Part shown: piece after piece, positions 1 through 7,716 of the stretch
Position numbering within the stretch: the stretch's first letter is position 1
Layout: each line of letters starts with the position of its first letter
NCBI RefSeq assembly: GCF_024345225.1
Contig: NZ_BROD01000001.1
Location: forward strand, 744,001 to 808,000
Origin: Clostridium sp. TW13
GTDB taxonomy: Bacteria; Bacillota; Clostridia; Clostridiales; Clostridiaceae
Length of the DNA: 64,000 nucleotides
Direction: 5' to 3'
Translations under genes and position numbers: made by a program
Notes under the pieces: generated by a model
What the model saw: only the letters and a program-made list of their open reading frames with translations
The model's database searches: none
What the model was told of the DNA's origin: nothing

Positions 1-112
1 CAAAATTAACTGTTAAGGTGTATAATCAACTTAGAATTTGCAATGAAAACAGGATATATTTTTTAGAATTAAGCATTGTAATATATAAAGTTATAGTTAG
101 AGGTGTAGAAGT

Positions 113-757
113 ATGTACAAAGCAGTTATTTTTGATTTAGATGGAACATTATTAAACTCTCTAGGAGATCTAGCAGCAGCTTCAAATTATGGTTTAAAGA
201 AATGTGGTTATAAAGTTCATGATGTTGATAAATATAAGACTTTTGTTGGAGATGGACGATATAAATTAATTGAAAGAGTGCTTCCAGAAGAAGAAAGAAC
301 TCCTGAGACTATAGATAAGGTCTTAACTTTATTTAATGAATACTATGGAGAGCACATGATTGATATGACAAAACCTTATGAAGGAATTGCCCAGTTGCTA
401 GATGAATTAAAAGCGAAAGGCATAAACATAGCTGTGGTTTCAAACAAACCTCATGAGTTTACAACAGAAATAGTTACAAAGTTCTTTGGAGATAGATTTG
501 ATATTATTTTTGGACATAGAGAGGGATATAAGGCAAAGCCAGATCCAGCAGCTGTATTAGAGGTAATAAGGGAGTTTGGATTTGCTAAGGAAGAATGTTT
601 ATATGTTGGAGATTCTAATGTTGATATAAAAACAGCAAAGAATTCAGGCTTAAAATCAGTAGGAGTTTTATGGGGGTTTAGAAGCAAGGAAGAGTTAGAA
701 AAAGAAGGAGCAGATTATATAGCTGCTAATGTAGAAGAATTGAAAAACTTAATATAA
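113..757 (+). CDS. HAD-superfamily phosphatase, phosphoglycolate phosphatase-like
   Basis: A 214-residue HAD hydrolase. Motif I DLDGT lies at residues 8-12 (Asp8 nucleophile, Asp10 acid/base). Motif II is VVSNKP near residue 104, motif III the KAKPDP lysine near 141, and motif IV GDSNVD near 167. A helical cap sits between motifs I and II, as in the Gph/PpaX/PgmB group. Likely a cytosolic small-molecule phosphatase acting on phosphoglycolate, a sugar phosphate or pyrophosphate; the substrate cannot be read from sequence. The start has a GAGGTG ribosome site at 100-105. It is followed by its own terminator, so it is probably monocistronic or the last gene of a unit that begins before the window. 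Confidence 0.85.
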   Translation: MYKAVIFDLDGTLLNSLGDLAAASNYGLKKCGYKVHDVDKYKTFVGDGRYKLIERVLPEEERTPETIDKVLTLFNEYYGEHMIDMTKPYEGIAQLLDELKAKGINIAVVSNKPHEFTTEIVTKFFGDRFDIIFGHREGYKAKPDPAAVLEVIREFGFAKEECLYVGDSNVDIKTAKNSGLKSVGVLWGFRSKEELEKEGADYIAANVEELKNLI

Positions 758-769
758 ATTTTATATTAG

Positions 770-800
770 AAAAGTCATAATTTTTATGACTTTTTATTTT
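770..800 (+). terminator. Intrinsic terminator after the HAD gene
   Basis: The 11-nt arm AAAAGTCATAA (770-780) pairs with TTATGACTTTT (784-794) across a 3-nt loop and runs into a T-rich tail. Confidence 0.85.
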
Positions 801-853
801 TACATTAAGAAAATTAACATAAACACTAAAAATAAAAATATATTCAAAATCAT

Positions 854-882
854 ATGGCATTTTCCAAAAATGGTGATATAAT
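854..882 (+). promoter_or_regulatory. Predicted sigma-A promoter of the amylase gene
   Basis: A -35 like ATGGCA (854-859), 17-bp spacer and a perfect TATAAT (877-882). Transcription would begin near 889, upstream of the palindromic operator at 919-930. Confidence 0.55.
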
Positions 883-918
883 AATATCTGTAAACGGTAT
901 CTAAGGTCAAAACATTTT

Positions 919-930
919 GGAAACGTTTCC
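919..930 (+). promoter_or_regulatory. LacI-family operator, CcpA cre-like or maltose-regulator-like
   Basis: Perfect palindrome GGAAACGTTTCC centred on CG, flanked by TTTT and GAAAA. This matches the general LacI/GalR half-site arrangement, including catabolite-responsive elements (cre). It lies about 30 bp downstream of the predicted start and about 25 bp before the amylase ATG, a roadblock position. Binding by CcpA or a MalR-like repressor is inference; neither gene is in the window. Confidence 0.65.
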
Positions 931-953
931 GAAAATATTACAGGGGGGATAAT

Positions 954-3900
954 ATGAGATCAAAAAGTCATAAGAAATTAACATGGCTTACATTGCTTAT
1001 GTTTTGTTTTACATTTTTCAACAATGTACTACTAACTACAGCTAAAGCAGATGAAACAAGTACTAAGGCAGTTCAAAGTGATGCTGTGGCAGTGCTTGCA
1101 GGTGATTTTTTAGAAAGTAATGGCATGGGTGCTAATTGGGATCCAGCTAATTACAAAGGTCAATTAAAGGAATTTAAAAATGGTATTTATGAAGAGGCTT
1201 TTTCATTAAAGGCTGGTGAATATCAATACAAGATTGCTATGAATGGCAAGTGGGATGAAAACTATGCAGGCAAGAATACTAAGGATGGAAATACAGTATT
1301 AAAGTTGACACAAGCTACAAAGGTTTATTTTAGATTAGATCTTAAGAAGGGTGCAGTTTATGATTCAATAAATACACCTGATCAATTTAAGACTAAAGCT
1401 ATTTTAGCTGGTGGCATAGATAATTTACTAGATAAAGGACAAGTATGGAATCCAGGAGATGATAATTTTAAGCTTGACTATATTGGAGGCGGTTTTTATA
1501 AGAAGACTTTCCCAATAAAAGAAAGTGCTCAAGCTAATGATTATAATCTTGAATATAAGGTTTCATACAATGGTGCTTGGAACAATGGAGAAGGTCAAGC
1601 TAATGTTTCAGTTAAAGTTCCAAAGGGTACAAAGGAAATTACAATCTTAAGTAATTACTTAAATGGAATCGTTACCGATTCTATAACTAACCCTGAAATT
1701 TTAAACACAGCTTCCCTTATAGGAACAGTAAGAGGGGACAAGGATACATGGAATGAAAAGAGTGCAGATTTTGATATGTACAGCTTAGATTCCACAAAAT
1801 TTATGTACACAAAAATGCTTAAGGCAGGAAGTTATGAATATAAAACTGTATTAAATCATAGCTGGAACAATCCTGTACCAGCAAATGGCAATGCAAGTTT
1901 AAAGTTAGATGCTGACAAGAATGTAGTATTTATTGCAGATTTAAAGACTCAAAAGGTAATTGATTCTGTAAATAATCCTGATGATGTAAAAGTTGCTTTA
2001 GGTTTAAAAGCACCAGTAGTAACTGTAAAGAGCCCAATAATTAATGAAAGTGGTTCAATTACATTTAACTATAAGGCTCCAGAAGCAAAAAATGTATACT
2101 TAGCAGGAAACATGACAAATTGGGCTGATGGTAAAAAGTTGATGACTAAAAATGCTGATGGTGTTTGGTCAATTACTTTAAGAGTAGGAGATAAAGCTCA
2201 AAAATTACAGTATAAGTTCATCGTTGATGATAACTGGGTTACAGATCCATGTAATACTGCAACTGCAGATGGAAATTCAGCTTTAGATTTCCCTGAATAC
2301 ACAGGAAGAATAGTAACTCTTCCAGGGTCAATTCAGACTGCAATTGGCAGCACAGCTTGGAGCCCAGCAGACAAGAATGTCCAATTTACTTATACAGGGA
2401 ATGGAAATTACAAATTAGATTTAAAGAATGTAAAAGCAGGACAATATGAATATAAGGTAGCTATGAATTATAAATGGGATCCAGAAAACTATGGATTAAA
2501 TGGAGTTCTAGCTGGTGCTAATATTCCAATAACTATTCCAAATACAACAGACGTAACTTTCTTATATAATGATGATTCTCATCAAGTAACAAGCAGTTTA
2601 AATTATAAAGTTTTAGACATTGTTTTATTTGATGGTACAAAACAATTATGTAAGTTAACTGATGAAAAATTAACTGGGGTTTATTCAGGAAAAGCTGATT
2701 TAGCAGCAGGTACTTACACAAATCTTAGTTTAGAAGTTAAAGATGAAAATAAGAATTCAAAGAAAGTATCATTAGAAAAATTAGTAGTAGATAAGGATAA
2801 GACTATAACTTTTTCTTATGATCCAACTACTGAAATAACATTTAATGATAATTCAAATATTAAGTTAGATACTAACGCAATAAAATATAACTCAAGATCA
2901 GAAGAATATAAGAAACCATATGGAGCTACTCCTGTAGGAACACCTATTAGTTTCTCAATAAAGACAAATAAGGATGAAGCTACTCAGGTAAAAATTATTC
3001 TTGGAACTAAAACTGGAACTCTAGTTAAAGACTTAAGCAAAAATGGCAGTTATCCAGATGGAAGTGATAGATGGACAATTACCTATACACCAAACGAAAT
3101 AGGAACTTATTCATACTATTTTGTTCTTTCAAATGGTGCAGATGTAAAAGCTTATGGTGATGACGACGGATATTTTGGAGAAGGAAAAGCAGCTAATATT
3201 GGAGAAGTTAAAAATTATGAATTTAACGTTCAAACAAAGAATTTTAAAACTCCAGATTGGTTAAAGAATGGTGTTATTTATCAGATATTCCCAGATAGAT
3301 TCTTTAATGGAGATAAAAATAATGATTATCTTCAAAAGTATGCTAGAGGAACTGATGAATATGAATTCCCAAGCGATTGGTACAGATTACCTGAAGATCC
3401 ACAATTAGAAAATGATCCTAGCTATAAAAATTATCCACAAGCATCTAAGGGTGATGGTGTTTGGTCTAATGATATGTATGGTGGAGACTTAAAAGGAATA
3501 GAACAAAAAGTACAATACCTAAAATCATTAGGTGTAACTATTCTTTATTTAAATCCAATAGGACAATCAATTTCTAATCATAGATATGATACTACTGATT
3601 ATTCAAAGGTTGATCCACTATTAGGAAACATGGATGACTTTGTTAGTCTTGCTAATTCAGCTAAGAAGAATGGAATGCACATAATTTTAGATGGTGTTTA
3701 TAACCATGTATCAGATGATTCTATTTACTTTGATAGATATGGCAAGTATATGGCAAAGGGTAAGCCAATTGGAGCATATCAATATTGGTCAAGAGTTTAT
3801 GATTTAATGAATCAAAAGGGATTAAAACAACAAGAAGCAGAAAAGATTGTAACAGCTGATTTACAATCAAAGGGTATAACTGATTTACACTATAAAGACT

Positions 3901-5810
3901 GGTTTGTAGTAAGTAATAAATGGTTAGACAAAGATAGTTCAGGAAAGGAACTTCCAAAAGCTCAACAAAGATATGATTATGAAGGCTGGTGGGGATATGA
4001 TTCAATGCCAGTAATCCAAGCATTAAATGGTTCAGAATATCAAGTTAAGTCTTGGGCTAATGAAGTTATTGATGGAAAAGATGCTATCTCTAGACAATGG
4101 TTAAGAAAAGGTTCTAGTGGTTGGAGACTTGACGTAGCAAATGAAGTTTCAGATGAAACTTGGAGAGCATTTAGAACTGCAGTAAAGAGCGAAGGAGATA
4201 ACGCAATCATCGGTGAAATTTGGACTGATGCATCAAAATATATCCTTGGAGATATGTATGATTCAGTAATGAACTACAGATTCAGAGGAGCACTTATTAA
4301 TTACGTAAAGGGAACACAGGATGATAATAAGACTGTTGCATCAGCAAAGGATTCAATGAATGAATTAGAAAAGATGAGAGAACAATATCCAAGAGAAGCA
4401 TTAGAAGCTATGATGAACCTTGTAGATTCTCATGATACTCAAAGAGTAATTTCTGCTTTGGATGGAGTTAAGAAGAGTGAAAAAGGATTCCCAACAGAAG
4501 CAAGTAAAGAAGCTAAACAAAAAATGAGATTAATACCATTTATACAAATGACTTATGTTGGTGCACCAACAATTTACTATGGTGATGAAATTGGTATGGT
4601 TGGTTGCGATGACCCAGACAATAGAAGAGCATTTACTTGGGGAGTAGGAGATAAGGATTTAGTACAATGGTATGCTAAACTTGCAGCTATTAGAAAGGCT
4701 TATTCATCATTAAGAAATGGAGATGTACTACCTTCAGAAATACAAGCAGATTATGCAGATGATGTAATGGCTTATGTAAGAAAAGACAGCGACAGTCAAG
4801 TATTAGTAGCATCAAATAGACAAAATAAACAGATACAAGTACAATTATCAACTCCAGGAATTGCTGATGGAACAAAATTAACTAATATATTAAACACTAA
4901 AGAAGTTTACACTGTACAAGATGGAAAGGTTACAGTTTCTATACCAGCTGTAGGTGGTGTTATTTTAGTTAATACAGTTAAATCAATTTCTGTAAATTAT
5001 TCAGCTTTAGCTGATGCATATGACGGAAACAAGGTTGCTGTAAGAGAAACTCCAGTTAGTTCAAAGAATATTATTGCTAGCATAGATAAGGCTAAGGATG
5101 GAGATACAGTAGTAATATCTACAATGAATGAAGGAATCAGTAAAGATGTACTACAAAAATTAGTAGATTCAAAGAAAAAATTAAATATTGTAATAAAGAG
5201 AGGAAATGTTACATTAACAGTAAAGGATGTAGCGGGACTTAAGGCAGCTTTAGAAGCAACAGGTATGTATGATTTACAACTTGTATTCAATGGAAATGTA
5301 CTTGACCCAAATACAATTAAAAATTTAAATGCAAATATAGTTGCTCAAGTAAGCTTTAGTACAAATTTAAAAGATGGAAAATTAGGAACAGATGTTGATG
5401 TTCAAGTTCCTGTAGACTCTAAATACAATGGAAAAACATTATTTGTATATTATGTTGATAACAGTGGCAAGTTCACTTTAGTTTCAAAAGAAAATGTTAA
5501 AGATTCTATGTTGACATTTACTGTTAACCACTTTAGTGGTTATGTTGTTTCTGATAAAGAAATAGTAATCAATCCAAATAATAACCAGAACAACAATCAA
5601 AATAATAACGGTAAAACACCAAATCAACAAAATACAGGAACAAAAGATAACAATGGAGGTACTTCTGGTGGTAATACATCAAATGGTACTCTTGTAAAAA
5701 CAGGAAGTCCTATAAGTACAACTTCAATAATTATACTAGCTTTACTATTAACTTCAGCTGGAGCAGTTTTAGTTGTTAGAAGTAGAAGAAGAGTAAGAGA
5801 TGCTAAATAA
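954..5810 (+). CDS. Large secreted, cell-wall-anchored GH13 alpha-amylase/amylopullulanase
   Basis: A 1618-residue surface enzyme predicted to hydrolyse alpha-glucans (starch, pullulan or glycogen). A signal peptide with probable cleavage after Ala32 (AKA) is followed by four X25-type beta modules of pullulanases (about 44-135, 148-240, 253-345 and 454-545). A CBM48/CBM20-like domain lies at about 366-450 and a CBM34-like domain at about 661-770. The GH13 barrel (about 773-1270) has DGVYNH at 913-918, nucleophile Asp1060 in GWRLDVANE, acid/base Glu1088 in GEIW and Asp1161 in DSHD. An unassigned beta-rich region (about 1340-1530) and an Asn-rich linker precede LVKTG (1580-1584), a hydrophobic helix and a basic tail, which together resemble a sortase signal. 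Ribosome site AGGGGGG (942-948). The exact bond specificity is not determined. Confidence 0.9.
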   Translation: MRSKSHKKLTWLTLLMFCFTFFNNVLLTTAKADETSTKAVQSDAVAVLAGDFLESNGMGANWDPANYKGQLKEFKNGIYEEAFSLKAGEYQYKIAMNGKWDENYAGKNTKDGNTVLKLTQATKVYFRLDLKKGAVYDSINTPDQFKTKAILAGGIDNLLDKGQVWNPGDDNFKLDYIGGGFYKKTFPIKESAQANDYNLEYKVSYNGAWNNGEGQANVSVKVPKGTKEITILSNYLNGIVTDSITNPEILNTASLIGTVRGDKDTWNEKSADFDMYSLDSTKFMYTKMLKAGSYEYKTVLNHSWNNPVPANGNASLKLDADKNVVFIADLKTQKVIDSVNNPDDVKVALGLKAPVVTVKSPIINESGSITFNYKAPEAKNVYLAGNMTNWADGKKLMTKNADGVWSITLRVGDKAQKLQYKFIVDDNWVTDPCNTATADGNSALDFPEYTGRIVTLPGSIQTAIGSTAWSPADKNVQFTYTGNGNYKLDLKNVKAGQYEYKVAMNYKWDPENYGLNGVLAGANIPITIPNTTDVTFLYNDDSHQVTSSLNYKVLDIVLFDGTKQLCKLTDEKLTGVYSGKADLAAGTYTNLSLEVKDENKNSKKVSLEKLVVDKDKTITFSYDPTTEITFNDNSNIKLDTNAIKYNSRSEEYKKPYGATPVGTPISFSIKTNKDEATQVKIILGTKTGTLVKDLSKNGSYPDGSDRWTITYTPNEIGTYSYYFVLSNGADVKAYGDDDGYFGEGKAANIGEVKNYEFNVQTKNFKTPDWLKNGVIYQIFPDRFFNGDKNNDYLQKYARGTDEYEFPSDWYRLPEDPQLENDPSYKNYPQASKGDGVWSNDMYGGDLKGIEQKVQYLKSLGVTILYLNPIGQSISNHRYDTTDYSKVDPLLGNMDDFVSLANSAKKNGMHIILDGVYNHVSDDSIYFDRYGKYMAKGKPIGAYQYWSRVYDLMNQKGLKQQEAEKIVTADLQSKGITDLHYKDWFVVSNKWLDKDSSGKELPKAQQRYDYEGWWGYDSMPVIQALNGSEYQVKSWANEVIDGKDAISRQWLRKGSSGWRLDVANEVSDETWRAFRTAVKSEGDNAIIGEIWTDASKYILGDMYDSVMNYRFRGALINYVKGTQDDNKTVASAKDSMNELEKMREQYPREALEAMMNLVDSHDTQRVISALDGVKKSEKGFPTEASKEAKQKMRLIPFIQMTYVGAPTIYYGDEIGMVGCDDPDNRRAFTWGVGDKDLVQWYAKLAAIRKAYSSLRNGDVLPSEIQADYADDVMAYVRKDSDSQVLVASNRQNKQIQVQLSTPGIADGTKLTNILNTKEVYTVQDGKVTVSIPAVGGVILVNTVKSISVNYSALADAYDGNKVAVRETPVSSKNIIASIDKAKDGDTVVISTMNEGISKDVLQKLVDSKKKLNIVIKRGNVTLTVKDVAGLKAALEATGMYDLQLVFNGNVLDPNTIKNLNANIVAQVSFSTNLKDGKLGTDVDVQVPVDSKYNGKTLFVYYVDNSGKFTLVSKENVKDSMLTFTVNHFSGYVVSDKEIVINPNNNQNNNQNNNGKTPNQQNTGTKDNNGGTSGGNTSNGTLVKTGSPISTTSIIILALLLTSAGAVLVVRSRRRVRDAK

Positions 5811-5837
5811 TGCATAAATTATTTGCAAAATAACTCA

Positions 5838-5885
5838 AATGGTCTTAGGATAGAGCCAATATCCTAAGACCATTATTTTTTATTC
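5838..5885 (+). terminator. Intrinsic terminator after the amylase gene
   Basis: A 14-bp stem (5838-5851 with 5861-5874) containing GGTCTTAGGAT/ATCCTAAGACC, followed by a T-rich tract. Confidence 0.9.
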
Positions 5886-5982
5886 TTTAGGAAATTATAA
5901 TAAAATCAAATTTGTGGATAACTTATAAAAAAGGCTATTTGATTAGGCTTCGTATGGAAAAGAATAAAAAAGAAATTATATT

Positions 5983-6060
5983 CGCCTGCCAAATTTTTCT
6001 CACATTCGTTCGAAAAGGCAGATGTGTAAAAAAAATCTCCTGCTCCACAGTCGCCTGCGA
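5983..6060. repeat. Non-coding segment with competing inverted repeats
   Basis: This part of the 418-bp gap between the amylase and MATE genes is visibly richer in G+C than its surroundings. CTGCC plus TTTTC (5986-5999) can pair with GAAAAGGCAG (6012-6021). Alternatively TTTTTCTCACAT (5994-6005) can pair imperfectly with ATGTGTAAAAAA further downstream. TCGCCTGC occurs near both ends of the segment. A 69-codon ORF spans it but is not protein-like. It could be a dispersed repeat, a small RNA or a remnant; a repeat origin is unproven. Confidence 0.35.
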
Positions 6061-6089
6061 TTTTTTATGGTTTTGGTTATTATGGATGT

Positions 6090-6118
6090 TTGATACATTT
6101 CTGTATAATTGGTATAAT
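6090..6118 (+). promoter_or_regulatory. Strong sigma-A promoter of the MATE leader transcript
   Basis: TTGATA (6090-6095), exactly 17 bp, then TATAAT (6113-6118). The start would be near 6125, leaving about 45 nt before the leader ORF and about 100 nt before the MATE ATG. Confidence 0.75.
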
Positions 6119-6169
6119 TAATCTAGAGTTTTATTTAGAAGTAATTTTAATTTATTAGGAGGTGATCCT

Positions 6170-6205
6170 TTGAGGCTGCTTTTAACAACCCTTCTTTTTA
6201 GATAA
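6170..6205 (+). CDS. Putative leader peptide MRLLLTTLLFR of the MATE gene
   Basis: An 11-codon ORF starting at TTG. It is preceded at optimal distance by AGGAGGTGATCC (6157-6168), which can pair with the whole anti-Shine-Dalgarno end of 16S rRNA. Codons 7-11 (ACC CTT CTT TTT AGA) overlap the 5' arm of a hairpin whose 3' arm carries the ribosome site of the next gene. The strong ribosome site, short length and position argue for a regulatory leader of the cat/erm type. The inducer is unknown. Translation has not been shown. Confidence 0.65.
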   Translation: MRLLLTTLLFR

Positions 6206-6219
6206 TAAAAAAGAAGGGT
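6188..6219 (+). promoter_or_regulatory. Hairpin sequestering the MATE ribosome-binding site
   Basis: ACCCTTCTTTTT (6188-6199) pairs perfectly with AAAAAGAAGGGT (6208-6219) around an 8-nt loop. The 3' arm includes part of GGTGAT (6217-6222), the only Shine-Dalgarno-like sequence before the ATG at 6228. No T-tract follows, so it is not a terminator. A ribosome paused in the leader ORF would cover the 5' arm and free the pump's ribosome site. Confidence 0.65.
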
Positions 6220-6227
6220 GATTAAAT

Positions 6228-7541
6228 ATGAAAATAAATAAATTAGCAATACCACTTATGTTAAACAACGTATCTTCTATGGTTATAGGCATCTGTGATC
6301 AAGCAATGGTAGGAAGAACTTATTTAGAAGGGTTTGCTTCAGTTGGAATAATTGGAAGTAACATATATAGTGTTACAGGAATACTTGGGGCTATTTCAGT
6401 AGCTTTTAATATCTTAGGTTCAAGGGCTAAAGGAAAAGATGATTATAAACAGATAAACAATAATTTGTTTTTTAGTATGTTTTTCAGTATAATAATTGGA
6501 AGTGCATTTTTTACTCTAAGTGTGATATTTGGAGCAAATATTTTAGAAAATTTCTTTAATATTCATGGTAATACACTAATTGATGCAACTATATATCTTA
6601 AAATATTTAGTTTATCTATTGGTTTGAATATGATTTTGTTTAATTTCTCATCTTATTTTAAGATAATAAATCGAACAAAATATATCTTGTACTCAAGTAT
6701 AATTTCATCAGTTTCTAATACTATGTTAGACTATGTACTTATTTTTGGAAAGCTTGGTTTCCCAAAGTTAGGTATAGCGGGAAATGCAATTGGATCTGTT
6801 ATGGCGTTGGGGTTAGGCATAGTATTTTATATTATTATCATTATAAAGAACAAATTGTTTAAAAGCACTAAAATAAATATGTTTAGGGATGCTAAAGAGA
6901 TGATGAAAATATCTGTACCTTTAGCTTTGCAAGATTTGGTAGAGTCAACAATTATAATTTTTATGATGAATTATATATTGTCTCATATAGGTCTATTAGA
7001 AGTATCAATATATAATTTGATTTTTAGTATCATAAATATAGCATTAATGCCAATGTATGCTTATTCTCAAGCTGCATTAAATATAGTCAGCGAAGGAATT
7101 GGTGCTAAAGATTTGAATGAAATAGATGTAACAGTTAAGGCTTGCATTAGAAGAGCTTTAGTCTTTTATATGTTGATATGTTCGATAATGTTTATTTTTA
7201 GAAACTACATTCCAAAAGTAATTACTGACGATATTAATTTAATTAACAATGTTCCTAAATACGTGTTTATATGTATTATTGCTAATGCAGCTAATGTTCC
7301 TAGTTGTGTGCTTAAATATAGTATACAAGCTTTAGGCGGAGAGAAGTTTGTGTTTTTTGTAACTTCTATAATTTCTATTTTATCTATGATGTTAATTTAT
7401 ATATTTGTTTGCATATTAGATTACAAGCTTAATAGTGTATATATTGGACTTATGATTAACTATATAGCATTAAATTTAGTGCTTTATAGAAAATTTAAGT
7501 ATTTGAGAACCAATATGGAATACTTAAATAAAAAATTTTAG
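6228..7541 (+). CDS. MATE-family multidrug/cation efflux transporter
   Basis: A 437-residue, very hydrophobic protein with about 12 membrane helices in two related halves, typical in length for MatE transporters (about 440-460). It starts MKINKLAIPLMLNNVSSMVIGICDQ, which is the usual MATE opening of helix 1 with conserved Pro and Asn. Members export drugs or cationic compounds across the cytoplasmic membrane using Na+ or H+ gradients. It has its own promoter, leader peptide and terminator. The leader arrangement suggests induction by a translation-affecting compound, but the substrate is not known. Confidence 0.85.
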   Translation: MKINKLAIPLMLNNVSSMVIGICDQAMVGRTYLEGFASVGIIGSNIYSVTGILGAISVAFNILGSRAKGKDDYKQINNNLFFSMFFSIIIGSAFFTLSVIFGANILENFFNIHGNTLIDATIYLKIFSLSIGLNMILFNFSSYFKIINRTKYILYSSIISSVSNTMLDYVLIFGKLGFPKLGIAGNAIGSVMALGLGIVFYIIIIIKNKLFKSTKINMFRDAKEMMKISVPLALQDLVESTIIIFMMNYILSHIGLLEVSIYNLIFSIINIALMPMYAYSQAALNIVSEGIGAKDLNEIDVTVKACIRRALVFYMLICSIMFIFRNYIPKVITDDINLINNVPKYVFICIIANAANVPSCVLKYSIQALGGEKFVFFVTSIISILSMMLIYIFVCILDYKLNSVYIGLMINYIALNLVLYRKFKYLRTNMEYLNKKF

Positions 7542-7550
7542 TTAATATAG

Positions 7551-7602
7551 ATAGGTAATACTTTCAATAAATAAATTGGATAAAGTATTACCTATTCTTT
7601 CA
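7551..7602 (+). terminator. Intrinsic terminator after the MATE gene
   Basis: Arms ATAGGTAATACTTT (7551-7564) and AAAGTATTACCTAT (7582-7595) are perfectly complementary. A short T-rich tail follows. Confidence 0.8.
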
Positions 7603-7716
7603 TTCAAAAAAATTTAATAAATTATTTTTGGTATAAGATGCTAATAACAGTGCAATTTCTAAAAAAAAAAGAGTATAATAATGTAGTCGATTATGAAATT
7701 GTAAAGGAGAGAGCAT

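Noticed and set aside
954-5810. Horizontal acquisition of the large amylase gene
   Set aside because: Codon use and AT-richness match the neighbours, and no mobile-element genes or flanking repeats are seen.
5913-5921. Perfect DnaA box (TTATCCACA on the minus strand)
   Set aside because: A single 9-mer is expected about once by chance in 64 kb of AT-rich DNA. There is no cluster of boxes, no AT-rich unwinding element and no dnaA/dnaN nearby.
5912-6121. 69-codon ORF between the amylase and MATE genes
   Set aside because: No ribosome site, odd composition (Trp/Phe-rich end read from promoter sequence), and it overlaps the MATE promoter. Treated as non-coding.
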